64,000 bases of DNA from Aristolochia californica (GCA_029961685.1 JARWKL010000006.1:7942748-8006747), one strand, 5' to 3'; shown: positions 34,951 through 47,957, counted from the stretch's first letter. Numbers and translations: made by a program. Notes: generated from the letters alone by a model not told the origin.

Positions 34951-37900
34951 TATATCATCAATATAAACAATGGTAAATTCAGAATAAGGAGCAAATATAT
35001 CATTCATGATATTTTGAAATTCAGATGGCGCATTTTTCAAACCGAAAGGCATAACATTCCATTCAAAGTGACCAAAAGGGACAGTGAATGCAGTTTTATA
35101 TTTATCCTTGTCATTAATTTGAATTTGCCAATATCCAGATTTCAATTCAAATTTGGAAAAGATTTTAGCAGAAAACAATCTGTCTAATAAATCTTTTTTA
35201 TTTGGGATTGGATAGCGAATCCATCTCAAACATTCATTGAGTGGTTTATAATTAACCACTAATCTGGGAACACCTCGTTCCTTTTCTGCATTTTTATTGA
35301 CATAAAACGCAGTACAACTCCATGGGGAATAAGATTTTCTAATTAATTTCTTCTCCAATAGAGTTTGGATTTCCTTTTTGCAGAGGTCTAGTAAAGCATG
35401 TTTCATTTGACTAGGCCTAGCTTTGGTGGGAATGGTTCTTTCATTGAACCCATCGATATATGGTAAGGACACAATATATTTATGTCTATCCCAAAAAGCT
35501 GTAGGAATTTCACTACAAATTTCTTGGGTTAATAGTTGCTGAAGAGAACTAATTTTCTCTTTGATATCTAGAGTTTCCAACTGCTGTTCAATGGTTAAAA
35601 ATTGAATTTCTTTATGTAGGAAACTAAGATGATGTTCTTTTAAATTTCTCAATTCAGAAATCTCATTGATAAAACTAATTTGAGGAGGAGATTTGAAAGA
35701 GAAATAAATAGGTTTATTATTAACCTGCCCATGAATTCCATGATTATCAATGCCTTTTATTGGCATTATTTTTTCTAAAAAAGGAGTTCCCAATATGACC
35801 TGTTGGGTCATATTTTTGACTAATAAAAAGTCAGTTGTAATGCACTGATTATTAGTGCAGATGGAGGCATTATTTAATTTGTATTTAATCTTCATTTTGT
35901 CTCCATTGGCATTTGCCAAAGTTTGAGTTGTTTTCTCAAAATATTGGGTTGGAATCAACCCTTCCTGGATGCAGTTTAAGTCTGCTCCACTATCAATCAG
36001 AGCTGTCAGTTTAGGAATGACAAAGTTCTGATCAATAACCAAATTAATAACCGTATGCCATCTCTGATGGATGACTTTGGTAATTTGATTCAGAAAAGAG
36101 GCTTTTCTGGAGGCAAATTGTTTTGTTCACATTTATGTTCAAGCTTTTTATATAAAGATTTTAATTCTTTTAATTCTTGCTTGATTTCTTTAATTTCTCC
36201 TTGCAATGAGGAGATAGTAACATTTGGTTTTGAAGATATTATTTCTTCAGAACGACTAAGAATTTCCTTCAAAGAATAAGGTTTTACTCCTTGACTGGGA
36301 GTACTCTTTGCAGTACTTTGAATTTGATCGAGATATTCTTTAATTAAATATCTCTTGGTTTGAGGATCTTCCTCTTGATCAATGTTCACTAACATGCTGC
36401 GTTGCAGAGATGTAAGAACATTAATTTGATGCATTTGAGCTACAGATTGCAGATGAGAACAACTGCAGTCTGGATCATCTGATTGGCTGGATGAGGTATA
36501 ATCAATATCGTCTCCAGAATCAGAATTTAAGAGAAGTTTAGCCAACTGGATTCTTAATCCTTCATCTATTTGAAGTTGGTTCAATTTCTCTTTTGTTTTG
36601 CATCTATTGGAATAGTGGCCTAATTTGCCACATTTATAACAGACAATTTTCTTTTTGTCAGTTGGAGGATTCCTTCTAGGAGGTGGTCTCTGAGGTCTCC
36701 GAGGAGGAGGTTTCCTTGATTCTGGACGAGTCTTTTGATGTGACTGTCGTTTGGGATATCTCCTACTCTGGTGTGAGTAGGGTTCTGGTCTCTTCGTATG
36801 AGAGGCCTTCCCTTTTCCCTTCCTTTGATGGGAAGGTGGTGGTTCTGTGCCACAAGCAAATTGGTCACAGAATTCACCAAGCTCTCGCTTGCCAGTAAGA
36901 TTTTGTTGCTTCAGCTGAGCTTAAAGTTTTAAATCATTACATAAGGTCAGTCCTTCTTGGATGATAGCACTGGTAAGGAGACCATATGTATATTGCTGGT
37001 AGTTGATGATTCCTACCTCGTTACCTAACCTTTTGCGGACTTTACTAGCAAAAAGTGTTGGTAAACCATCAATGAATTTAGCTTTCCAATATTCATTATT
37101 GGCATCGGTTCGTTGCATAACCTTAGTCAGGAAAACATCTTTATACCATCTAAAATGGCTAAGTGTTTTACATCTAAGATTTTGCAAAACCTCTCTTCCC
37201 TTATCAGTAGTGGACATCAAATTGCCAATAAAATGGTGGACAATACATGAAATCAAAGTATAGACTGCATCATCCTCGCCTACGTATGCTTGGCCTGCTT
37301 CAGTCTTAATAACCTTTTTGGAATTGTAGATTTCATGGTGTTGAGCAGGAGTAAGGATGTTGTCCCACCAACCTTTTAAGTGTCCAGAAAATCCAGCAGT
37401 TATCATTTCTGCTATTCCTTGATCAGAATTCTTATGTTGTCTACAAATAGTAGCATACATAAGCATTCTTCTGCAATGTTCTAATATCTGATATTCAGAC
37501 ATTGCATCTATATTCCATTCATATATGGATCGACCATCATATGCCTTTTGATCGATATACGCATTTTCTTCACACAATAGGTCCTGAGGTGTAGGCCTAT
37601 GGTAATAGATCTTGCGATTTAGATCCCAATCCCGAGTAGATTCTTTCGTATAATTTAATTTTTGGATACTCGGTTGGTCTTGAATCATTTCCTGAAGAAT
37701 TTCTTCAGTCTGAGTGATATGAGTTAAACCCAAATCTGGAAGATCTGAATTTTGACCTATATCAGAATCAGAGTATGCTGAAGGAGTTAAATCTTCAGAA
37801 TTATTTTGTGATAAAGAACCTTCTTGAGATTCTTCATCCTGTGCTTGGTCAACTTCCAAAACATGAAGAATAGGTAGATGTTTTTGGATGTGTTGACTCA

Positions 37901-38662
37901 CCACATTCGCCGACGTTTCTGGCTTCTTCTGGGCTTGCTTGAGTTGATCTTCTGATAAATTCAATTTGCCAAGCCGTAATAACAATTCTTCGACAACCTC
38001 AGAATTGTTATCTAATTTAAAGTTCCTTATTGGAACTGGTGGTTTGATGAGGGGTTTCCCATCCATCAACAAAGGTAATTTTCGAGAAGATAAGTCATAA
38101 GGATCTTGACAAACTTTCTCGGGGACATCCTTGTCCAATAAATCTTCAATTCGAGTCAGCTGATTGCCTATCGTTTGGAGATTTAAATTCGTAAAGTTGT
38201 TTTGTCTTCTGATTTGTCCCATAGGGTTAATGGTAACCTCAGGATTGACAAAAGCAACTGCTTCGACAAATTCAGGACTTTTACCTGAAGGACTTGCAAA
38301 TTCAAGTCGAATTGGATCAGTCGGAGGGTGTACTGATCGTATATTTATACTAGACATAAGATGCCATTCTTTCGTTAAGGTAGAAATAGTGGGAGTATTG
38401 GGGGAAGAAACTAAGGGTCGTTTCTCCGCTTGCTTTAGTCTGGTTTGCATGAACAATCTACAAAAGACATGATAACCTTATTTGTTTCCAAATAAAGATA
38501 AAAGTCATTTGATAATTGCATGCGTTCTGCGTCCCCATAGGTGTCAAAAAACCAATTTTTGAAACCTAGATTATTGGGGTGAAAGAATTCAGCTTTGATG
38601 GCTGCTCTGTCCACCACAAAAGGTGGCGGTTCTGGGTTACGCTGGTAAGATGTAAAAATCAT
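34951..38662 (-). pseudogene. ORF2 capsid-protease-RT (truncated), broken
   Basis: Starts at ATG 38662. Breaks shared exactly with copy H are a one-base loss near 38453 in the DWF segment, TAA at 36921-36923 replacing CAA, and a loss of about 10 nt near 36100 before the protease. From 36042 the frame is open through protease (DSGAD) and RT to the YIDD motif at the junction. This arm has CGA at 35276-35278 where copy H has TGA. The RNase H domain is absent. Confidence 0.88.
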
Positions 38663-38664
38663 AA

Positions 38665-39687
38665 TTACAGAGTAAAACCAGTCATTTCACTAGGAGTGGG
38701 AGACGTTCTGTCTTGCTCCCTTTCTCGATAGACCCCATGAGGTATCTGGGTGTCTGATAAGTGGATTCCTTTTAATGAGGAATCATCCTTTATGGATTGT
38801 TTTTCATCCAATTCCTGTAGGCGCGTAGATGGACCTACATCCGAATATCGGGATGACGTGGGTGGTAAAGAGACTCGGTATGGAGTCTTGTCTTACAAAT
38901 TGATTACCACATTGCCATCGGTTGATTGGATGACATGATCAATATCCTGATTAATCAGGAGTCGTGGAGGAACAGCCTGAGGAATAGTCCAGTTGGCTGG
39001 GAAACGAATTTCCTCCCAATTGATCATCCTTGGAGTGGCAACATTTGCACTCATTAGATCGGTCTCGATCAAAACAGTCTTACCCTGATCTGGTAAGTGT
39101 AATACCTTAGGGACTAAGGTATTCATAATTTTGAAATGAATCCTTGCTATGACAGCAATGGTTTCAGTTCCAGGAATAAAATTGTATCCCTGTGTTAGAA
39201 TCCTCAATTGGATAGATTCTAACAAATTCCTATCTGTTAATGATAGGGTAAGGTTTGGATGGACATTAAAGTAAACAGGTCCCCTACTGAGACTTGTTTC
39301 CACTATACCCATTAATGAGGGTTTCCAATCCAAACAACGACCATCTCGCAGTATGGCCTGCAGACATGTGTTCATCCCTAATAAGGTCAAGGGTTTGAAC
39401 GCAATCTGTATGCATCCAATATGCATATATTTCTTCTCAGTATCGGCTAGATACTTATTGAGATCTGTTAACTCTAACAATTTTAGAGTTGAATCTTGAT
39501 TTTCAAGATTAATTGTTTGTTCCATGGTTTTAATTCCCATGGTACTTGAAAGGGTGAAAGTCCCTTTCTTGTATATTGATGTAGGTTTAATGGACGGAAT
39601 TGTCCAATCGTTTAATTGTTGTTGAACTTTATATTCAACCAGAGATGCATTCTTAATTGATCCAGTACTCCGACTACTGGATGCCAT
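38665..39687 (-). pseudogene. ORF1 movement protein, premature stop at about codon 265
   Basis: Starts at ATG 39687 (MASSSRSTG). The conserved core is open, and translation stops at 38893-38895 where two adjacent base changes relative to copy H create TAA. The remaining 75 codons to the natural stop at 38665 are readable in the same frame. Copy H is broken at a different place, at codon 23. Confidence 0.87.
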
Positions 39688-40447
39688 TGAAAACAAATTG
39701 AAATAAAAGTTAACTAAAAACACAAATAAACTAAATTAACCTACAGCTAATAGTGGTAAAAAAGAACCAGAAGGGGGAATATCCTAGTATGAAGTAAACA
39801 TATTATAAACTTATTATATGAGAATCATGAACAAAGCAAACTTTGATCCCTAAGATTATAATTCATTTACTGTTTATCATCTTCTTGATCAGATACACAT
39901 CTGTCAACGATTTAAGAGTATAGCGGCCCTTCAACGCCTACGCCTATCCATGGCAACGGCAACACGGGCATACCTCAACGCGACTTGGGTGACGTCCCAT
40001 ATCATAACAAGAATACAATAAATAGTAAATCATTATAACATTACGAACTAAGTTAACTCTCCTGATGATTAAAATAAGTTAGCTTAGTTCGTAATGTTAT
40101 AATGATTTACTATTTATTGTATTCTTGTTATGATATGGGACGTCACCCAAGTCGTGTTGAGGTATGCCCGTGTTGCCGTTGCCGTGGATAGGCGTAGGCG
40201 TTGAAGGGCCGCTATACTCTTAAATCGTTGACAGACGTGTATCCGATCTAGAAGATGATAAACAGTAAATGAATTATAATCTTAGGGATCAAAGTTTGCT
40301 TTGTTCATGATTCTCATATAATAAGTTTATAATATGTTTACTTCATACTAGGATATTCCCCCTTCTGGTTCTTTTTTACCACTATTAGCTGTAGGTTAAT
40401 TTAGTTTATTTGTGTTTTTAGTTAACTTTTATTTCAATTTGTTTTGA

Positions 40448-41470
40448 ATGGCATCCAGTAGTAGGAGTACTGGATCAATTAAGAATGCATCTCTGGTTGA
40501 ATATAAAGTTCAATAACAATTAAACGATTGGACAATTCCGTCCATTAAACCTACATCAATATACAAGAAAGGGACTTTCACCCTTTCAAGTACCATGGGA
40601 ATTAAAACCATGGAACAAACAATTAATCTTGAAAATCAAGATTCAACTCTAAAATTGTTAGAGTTAACAGATCTCAATAAGTATCTAGCCGATACTGAGA
40701 AGAAATATATGCATATTGGATGCATACAGATTGCGTTCAAACCCTTGACCTTATTAGGGATGAACACATGTCTGCAGGCCATACTGCGAGATGGTCGTTG
40801 TTTGGATTGGAAACCCTCATTAATGGGTATAGTGGAAACAAGTCTCAGTAGGGGACCTGTTTACTTTAATGTCCATCCAAACCTTACCCTATCATTAACA
40901 GATAGGAATTTGTTAGAATCTATCCAACTGAGGATTCTAACACAGGGATACAATTTTATTCTTGGAACTGAAACCATTGCTGTCATAGCAAGGATTCAAT
41001 TCAAAATTATGAATACCTTAGTCCCTAAGGTATTACACTTACCAGATCAGGGTAAGACTGTTTTGATCGAGACCGATCTAATGAATGCAAATGTTGCCAC
41101 TCCAAGGATGATCAATTGGGAGGAAATTCGTTTCCCAGCCAACTGGACTATTCCTCAGGCTGTTCCTCCACGACTCCTGATTAATCAGGATATTGATCAT
41201 GTCATCCAATCAACCGATGGCGATGTGGTAATCAATTTCAAAGACAAGACTCCATACCGAGTCTCTTTACCACCCACGTCATCCCTATATTCGGATGTAG
41301 GTCCATCTACGCGCCTACAGGAATTGGATGAAAAACAATCCATAAAGGATGATTCCTCATTAAAAGGAATCCACTTATCAGACACCCAGATACCTCATGG
41401 GGTCTATCGAGAAAGGGAGCAAGACAGAACGTCTCCCACTCCCAGTGAAATGACTGGTTTTACTCTGTAA
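40448..41470 (+). pseudogene. ORF1 movement protein, nonsense at codon 23
   Basis: Full length at 340 codons, single frame, with one break: TAA at 40514-40516 in place of CAA. From 40595 onward the frame is open to the natural stop, including the conserved LDWKPSLMGIVE core and the SPTPSEMTGFTL tail. The ORF2 ATG follows after 2 nt. Confidence 0.87.
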
Positions 41471-41472
41471 TT

Positions 41473-44400
41473 ATGATTTTTACATCTTACCAGCGTAACC
41501 CAGAACCGCCACCTTTTGTGGTGGACAGAGCAGCCATCAAAGCTGAATTCTTTCACCCCAATAATCTAGGTTTCAAAAATTGGTTTTTTGACACCTATGG
41601 GGACGCAGAACGCATGCAATTATCAAATGACTTTTATCTTTATTTGGAAACAAATAAGGTTATCATGTCTTTTGTAGATTGTTCATGCAAACCAGACTAA
41701 AGCAAGCGGAGAAACGACCCTTAGTTTCTTCCCCCAATACTCCCACTATTTCTACCTTAACGAAAGAATGGCATCTTATGTCTGGTATAAATATACGATC
41801 AGTACACCCTCCGACTGATCCAATTCGACTTGAATTTGCAAGTCCTTCAGGTAAAAGTCCTGAATTTGTCGAAGCAGTTGCTTTTGTCAATCCTGAGGTT
41901 ACCATTAACCCTATGGGACAAATCAGAAGACAAAACAACTTTACGAATTTAAATCTCCAAACGATAGGCAATCAGCTGACTCGAATTGAAGATTTATTGG
42001 ACAAGGATGTCCCCGAGAAAGTTTGTCAAGATCCTTATGACTTATCTTCTCGAAAATTACCTTTGTTGATGGATGGGAAACCCCTCATCAAACCACCAGT
42101 TCCAATAAGGAACTTTAAATTAGATAACAATTCTGAGGTTGTCGAAGAATTGTTATTACGGCTTGGCAAATTGAATCTATCAGAAGATCAACTCAAGCAA
42201 GCCCAGAAGAAGCCAGAAACGTCGGCGAATGTGGTGAGTCAACACATCCAAAAACATCTACCTATTCTTCATGTTTTGGAAGTTGACCAAGCACAGGATG
42301 AAGAATCTCAAGAAGGTTCTTTATCACAAAATAATTCTGAAGATTTAACTCCTTCAGCATACTCTGATTCTGATATAGGTCAAAATTCAGATCTTCCAGA
42401 TTTGGGTTTAACTCATATCACTCAGACTGAAGAAATTCTTCAGGAAATGATTCAAGACCAACCGAGTATCCAAAAATTAAATTATACGAAAGAATCTACT
42501 CGGGATTGGGATCTAAATCGCAAGATCTATTACCATAGGCCTACACCTCAGGACCTATTGTATGAAGAAAATGCGTATATCGATCAAAAGGCATATGATG
42601 GTCGATCCATATATGAATGGAATATAGATGCAATGTCTGAATATCAGATATTAGAACATTGCAGAAGAATGCTTATGTATGCTACTATTTGTAGACAACA
42701 TAAGAATTCTGATCAAGGAATAGCAGAAATGATAACTGCTGGATTTTCTGGACACTTAAAAGGTTGGTGGGACAACATCCTTACTCCTGCTCAACACCAT
42801 GAAATCTACAATTCCAAAAAGGTTATTAAGACTGAAGCAGGCCAAGCATACGTAGGCGAGGATGATGCAGTCTATACTTTGATTTCATGTATTGTCCACC
42901 ATTTTATTGGCAATTTGATGTCCACTACTGATAAGGGAAGAGAGGTTTTGCAAAATCTTAGATGTAAAACACTTAGCCATTTTAGATGGTATAAAGATGT
43001 TTTCCTGACTAAGGTTATGCAACGAACCGATGCCAATAATGAATATTGGAAAGCTAAATTCATTGATGGTTTACCAACACTTTTTGCTAGTAAAGTCCGC
43101 AAAAGGTTAGGTAACGAGGTAGGAATCATCAACTACCAGCAATATACATATGGTCTCCTTACCAGTGCTATCATCCAAGAAGGACTGACCTTATGTAATG
43201 ATTTAAAACTTTAAGCTCAGCTGAAGCAACAAAATCTTACTGGCAAGCGAGAGCTTGGTGAATTCTGTGACCAATTTGCTTGTGGCACAGAACCACCACC
43301 TTCCCATCAAAGGAAGGGAAAAGGGAAGGCCTCTCATACGAAGAGACCAGAACCCTACTCACACCAGAGTAGGAGATATCCCAAACGACAGTCACATCAA
43401 AAGACTCGTCCAGAATCAAGGAAACCTCCTCCTCGGAGACCTCAGAGACCACCTCCTAGAAGGAATCCTCCAACTGACAAAAAGAAAATTGTCTGTTATA
43501 AATGTGGCAAATTAGGCCACTATTCCAATAGATGCAAAACAAAAGAGAAATTGAACCAACTTCAAATAGATGAAGGATTAAGAATCCAGTTGGCTAAACT
43601 TCTCTTAAATTCTGATTCTGGAGACGATATTGATTATACCTCATCCAGCCAATCAGATGATCCAGACTGCAGTTGTTCTCATCTGCAATCTGTAGCTCAA
43701 ATGCATCAAATTAATGTTCTTACATCTCTGCAACGCAGCATGTTAGTGAACATTGATCAAGAGGAAGATCCTCAAACCAAGAGATATTTAATTAAAGAAT
43801 ATCTCGATCAAATTCAAAGTACTGCAAAGAGTACTCCCAGTCAAGGAGTAAAACCTTATTCTTTGAAGGAAATTCTTAGTCGTTCTGAAGAAATAATATC
43901 TTCAAAACCAAATGTTACTATCTCCTCATTGCAAGGAGAAATTAAAGAAATCAAGCAAGAATTAAAAGAATTAAAATCTTTATATAAAAAGCTTGAACAT
44001 AAATGTGAACAAAACAATTTGCCTCCAGAAAAGCCTCTTTTCTGAATCAAATTACCAAAGTCATCCATCAGAGATGGCATACGGTTATTAATTTGGTTAT
44101 TGATCAGAACTTTGTCATTCCTAAACTGACAGCTCTGATTGATAGTGGAGCAGACTTAAACTGCATCCAGGAAGGGTTGATTCCAACCCAATATTTTGAG
44201 AAAACAACTCAAACTTTGGCAAATGCCAATGGAGACAAAATGAAGATTAAATACAAATTAAATAATGCCTCCATCTGCACTAATAATCAGTGCATTACAA
44301 CTGACTTTTTATTAGTCAAAAATATGACCCAACAGGTCATATTGGGAACTCCTTTTTTAGAAAAAATAATGCCAATAAAAGGCATTGATAATCATGGAAT

Positions 44401-46003
44401 TCATGGGCAGGTTAATAATAAACCTATTTATTTCTCTTTCAAATCTCCTCCTCAAATTAGTTTTATCAATGAGATTTCTGAATTGAGAAATTTAAAAGAA
44501 CATCATCTTAGTTTCCTACATAAAGAAATTCAATTTTTAACCATTGAACAGCAGTTGGAAACTCTAGATATCAAAGAGAAAATTAGTTCTCTTCAACAAC
44601 TATTAACCCAAGAAATTTGTAGTGAAATTCCTACAGCTTTTTGGGATAGACATAAATATATTGTGTCCTTACCATATATCGATGGGTTCAATGAAAGAAC
44701 CATTCCCACCAAAGCTAGGCCTAGTCAAATGAAACATGCTTTACTAGACCTCTGCAAAAAGGAAATCCAAACTCTATTGGAGAAGAAATTAATTAGAAAA
44801 TCTTATTCCCCATGGAGTTGTACTGCGTTTTATGTCAATAAAAATGCAGAAAAGGAATGAGGTGTTCCCAGATTAGTGGTTAATTATAAACCACTCAATG
44901 AATGTTTGAGATGGATTCGCTATCCAATCCCAAATAAAAAAGATTTATTAGACAAATTGTTTTCTGCTAAAATCTTTTCCAAATTTGATTTGAAATCTGG
45001 ATATTGGCAAATTCAAATTAATGACAAGGATAAATATAAAACTGCATTCACTGTCCCTTTTGGTCACTTTGAATGGAATGTTATGCCTTTCGGTTTGAAA
45101 AATGCGCCATCTGAATTTCAAAATATCATGAATGATATATTTGCTCCTTATTCTGAATTTACCATTGTTTATATTGATGATATACTTGTCTATTCAGAAT
45201 CTCTTGATGCTCATTTTAAGCATTTACATGTTTTCAAAACAGTTATTAGAAAACATGGGTTGGTGATATCGACACCGAAAATGAAATTGTTCCAGACCTC
45301 TGTTAGATTTTTAGGTCACAATATTCACAAGGGAAAAATTGTTCCCATTGATAGAAGCATTGAGTTTGCCTCTAAGTTCCCAGATGAACTACTGGAGAAA
45401 ACTCAACTTCAGAGATTTCTAGGAAGTCTCAATTATATTGCAGATTATTATCCTCATCTTGCACAAGATTCTGCAATATTGCACAAAAGACTCAGAAAGA
45501 ATCCTGAGCCTTGGACTCCCAACCATACCCAGGCAGTCCAACTAATTAAGAGTAAGGTTAAACAACTCCCTTGTCTTAACCTCACTAATCCTTCTTATCC
45601 GAAGGTTGTAGAGACAGACGCCTCCCATATAGGCTATGGTGGCATTTTGAAACAACGAAATCCATCAGGTAAAGAAGAACTTGTTCGATTTACCTCTGGA
45701 AATTGGCATGATGCACAGCTTAATTATTCCACTGTAAAACAGGAAATATTGGCAATAATTAAGTGCATTCATAAATTCCAGGATGATTTATTAAATCAAA
45801 AATTCCTTTTAAGAGTTGATTGTTCCGCAGCCAAATCGATTCTTAAGAAGGATGTGAAGAATCTTACTTCCAAACAAATCTTTGCCAGATGGCAGGCGGA
45901 ATTAAGCGCCTTTGATTTTGATATAGAACATATCAAAGGAGAATTGAACTCCTTACCTGATTTTCTAACCCGTGAATTTCTCCAGGGTCAAAATCATGTA
46001 TAA
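41473..46003 (+). pseudogene. ORF2 capsid-protease-RT-RNase H polyprotein, four breaks
   Basis: Defines the length of ORF2: 4.53 kb, about 1,510 codons. Approximate residues: capsid GWWDN 430, CCHC knuckle 675 (43494-43535), protease DSGAD 892, RT YIDDILVY 1234, RNase H 1380-1510. Breaks are a one-base loss near 41682, TAA at 43212-43214, a loss of about 10 nt near 44035 and TGA at 44857-44859. The first three are shared with copy G; the TGA is not. The last 375 codons, covering RT catalytic core and RNase H, are open. Confidence 0.9.
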
Positions 46004-47297
46004 CCCCGCAAGGGGCACTCCACTCCCAATGAGAGGTCGTGGAAATCAACAATCAAGAGGCCGAGGCCGAAAAAATCCAGAAAGAGGAAATTCCTCAGAC
46101 AAGAAGGGCAAAGCCCCAGTGTCGTATAAAGAGACACTTGAAGTAGAACCAGAGTATATTACTCTTCCAGATACGGAAACAATTCTACTCCTCAATAAAG
46201 AGGATCTTGAGGGTACATTGGATTCCTGGGAGATGTTACAGAAATGGCTTGGAGAAGCCTACTGTCCCATCCGTGCAGGAAAACGATGGTATTCCTTTGA
46301 ATCTATTTTGGTTCATCTGAATTCTATATCAGTGCATCATACACTGACAAATGTGGCTAAATGGGATAGCCCAAGAGCGTACAGTAAATGTACAATACAA
46401 AGATTCATGCATCCCTCAACATGGGGAAAATTTGATTTGGCTAAAGCAGCTAATCTTCCTAATGATAAGGAATTTAATTATTGGGATTATATGGATTCTT
46501 GGTATAATACCTTTTATTACCAAAATCCTTCCCATAGGCATTCCTGGTTTTTCCAATGGGAAAAGAATGTCTTTCAGAGGTCATCACCTCTACCCAGTTG
46601 GGTATTTGCATGGTGGATCAAATTTGGGCCACCCATTTCAATATTACCTGAGCCCATTAAGGCTTGTTTTAGTAAATGGACTCAATCCAGTCCTGTGCTT
46701 AAAGCTCTGGGTTATGAAAAACCCCCAAAGCATTGGGACAGTCTTATCTTCTTTATGGTATTTTCTCTACCATGGATTTGGAGATGGGATTGTACTACAG
46801 GCTTTAATGATAAAAGCCTACCAGTATTATTACGAACATTTCATGTTCGATGGTGGAAAAATTTCCCCAATATTGATACCAAAGTTGCAGAAATTAAGTC
46901 TGCTATCATACAAAATGAAAACAATCTTGGTTTGCATCGCATTCCGGAAGTCCATTATGACTCCGACAATTTATTTGCAAGTTTCAAAACTCAATTAAAG
47001 AGTTTGATTCCGAACATCTCGGAAAAAGATATTATGAAAAAATTATTAGAATCAATGAAGGATTCTATGGTAACTCAGTACAATGAAGGCACTTCTTCTC
47101 ACCACCCAGCAGACGACAACATGTCTGTATCAGAACCTTCTGCTGCTGAAGATGATGAAGATATTGATTATAATAGCACAGAGCAAGATGATAATGCTCA
47201 AGACTCTTTACCGGATAGTCAGCCACCTGATGAGGATCCGGAAGAATATATTAATCTTATGTTGCAAGCATTCAAGGCAACATCTAAAAAGAAATAA
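45996..47297 (+). CDS. ORF3 protein of unknown function, intact frame (433 aa)
   Basis: The only uninterrupted full-length ORF3. Residues 1-40 carry RG repeats and basic residues. Residues about 60-320 are rich in Trp, Tyr and Phe with conserved segments KWLGEAYCPI, HPSTWGKF, SLPWIWRWDC and TFHVRWW. Residues 340-430 are Glu/Asp-rich and end FKATSKKK. Neither a transmembrane segment nor a known enzyme motif is visible. By position it could replace the transactivator/viroplasmin of caulimoviruses or the unknown second ORF of florendoviruses, but I see no motif that proves either. The ATG overlaps the ORF2 stop by 8 nt, suggesting coupled reinitiation. Confidence 0.72.
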   Translation: MYNPARGTPLPMRGRGNQQSRGRGRKNPERGNSSDKKGKAPVSYKETLEVEPEYITLPDTETILLLNKEDLEGTLDSWEMLQKWLGEAYCPIRAGKRWYSFESILVHLNSISVHHTLTNVAKWDSPRAYSKCTIQRFMHPSTWGKFDLAKAANLPNDKEFNYWDYMDSWYNTFYYQNPSHRHSWFFQWEKNVFQRSSPLPSWVFAWWIKFGPPISILPEPIKACFSKWTQSSPVLKALGYEKPPKHWDSLIFFMVFSLPWIWRWDCTTGFNDKSLPVLLRTFHVRWWKNFPNIDTKVAEIKSAIIQNENNLGLHRIPEVHYDSDNLFASFKTQLKSLIPNISEKDIMKKLLESMKDSMVTQYNEGTSSHHPADDNMSVSEPSAAEDDEDIDYNSTEQDDNAQDSLPDSQPPDEDPEEYINLMLQAFKATSKKK

Positions 47298-47308
47298 TTG
47301 TGCAGGAT

Positions 47309-47671
47309 ATGACTATGACAGATCAATCTGGAACAGATTCGTCGGCCAAGTCCGTCCAAAAGCTTCAGAGGAAATCTTATCCTCCGGCCCACAGCTGGCC
47401 TATTTGTCACATCAATCAAGGCTCCTACAGTATATTTGGTTGGCCATTTTCCATAAAGTCTCAATCATGGGATGCCGCCAGTAGCCGCCTGCATCGGATA
47501 AGAGTTAAGGCTCTTCGTCAACAAAAGATGCTTTGGGACAAAGCCCATCAAATGTCTCTTTCCAATCCCCATCATGGAGATAAAGTGGATGATAAAGATG
47601 AAGATAATCAAGATGCTGAATCATCCAATAATCTCAATTATAGAGATCATAACTCATCACCTCAATCATAG
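47309..47671 (+). CDS. ORF4, small protein of unknown function
   Basis: A 120-codon open frame with ATG 11 nt after the ORF3 stop. The conserved SYPPAHSWPICHI and SIFGWPFSIKS segments are present, and the tail is rich in Asp, Asn and Ser but more diverged than in A and B. Confidence 0.65.
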   Translation: MTMTDQSGTDSSAKSVQKLQRKSYPPAHSWPICHINQGSYSIFGWPFSIKSQSWDAASSRLHRIRVKALRQQKMLWDKAHQMSLSNPHHGDKVDDKDEDNQDAESSNNLNYRDHNSSPQS

Positions 47672-47734
47672 AGGTTACTTTTGTATTAGTGGTGGATTTC
47701 AAATATGTTCAAATCCACATTAGTTCACTCCTTC

Positions 47735-47741
47735 TATATAA
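47735..47741 (+). promoter_or_regulatory. TATA box (copy H)
   Basis: TATATAAGG at the conserved position. It would drive transcription into the (GAAA)n region, not into a viral gene. A poly(A) signal AATAAA follows at 47860-47865. Confidence 0.68.
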
Positions 47742-47945
47742 GGAGTTAGTTTCTCTAGATAGCAAATAACTTGAAAAACCTTCCCCTCTGTCTTCAAGGT
47801 TGCCTAATCGTGTGCTTTTACTTCTTGGAGTTTATTGTAAGTACTTTTATGATATTGTGAATAAATTAGTAGTACTTTAAAGTAATTCTCTGCCTGTTGT
47901 CCCTTTTACTTGCCTTCTGTCAATCTTCCTGCTTCCCGTTGTAAT

Positions 47946-47957
47946 TAGTATCAGAGC
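47946..47957 (+). promoter_or_regulatory. Truncated primer binding site (copy H)
   Basis: TAGTATCAGAGC, one mismatch, then an abrupt switch to ORF2 capsid sequence. AGAGC is also present in the capsid sequence just before the matching point, so the join has short microhomology. Confidence 0.75.

Larger units (their letters stand above)
34887..40076 (-). mobile_element. Endogenous pararetrovirus copy G (left palindrome arm)
   Basis: On the minus strand it runs from the leader (40076) through ORF1 and ORF2 to the RT active site, then jumps to a 47-nt scrap of the ORF1/ORF2 boundary that touches the (GAAA)n DNA. RNase H, ORF3, ORF4 and the promoter are missing. Confidence 0.9.
34951..45184. repeat. 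10.2-kb palindrome formed by copies G and H
   Basis: Every matching position pair adds up to 80,135, from the leader (40058/40077) to the RT (34951/45184). The two 5,108-bp arms therefore differ by no net indel. I noticed roughly 15 substitutions. The spacer is 18 nt (40059-40076) and lies in the left arm of the leader hairpin. Confidence 0.93.
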
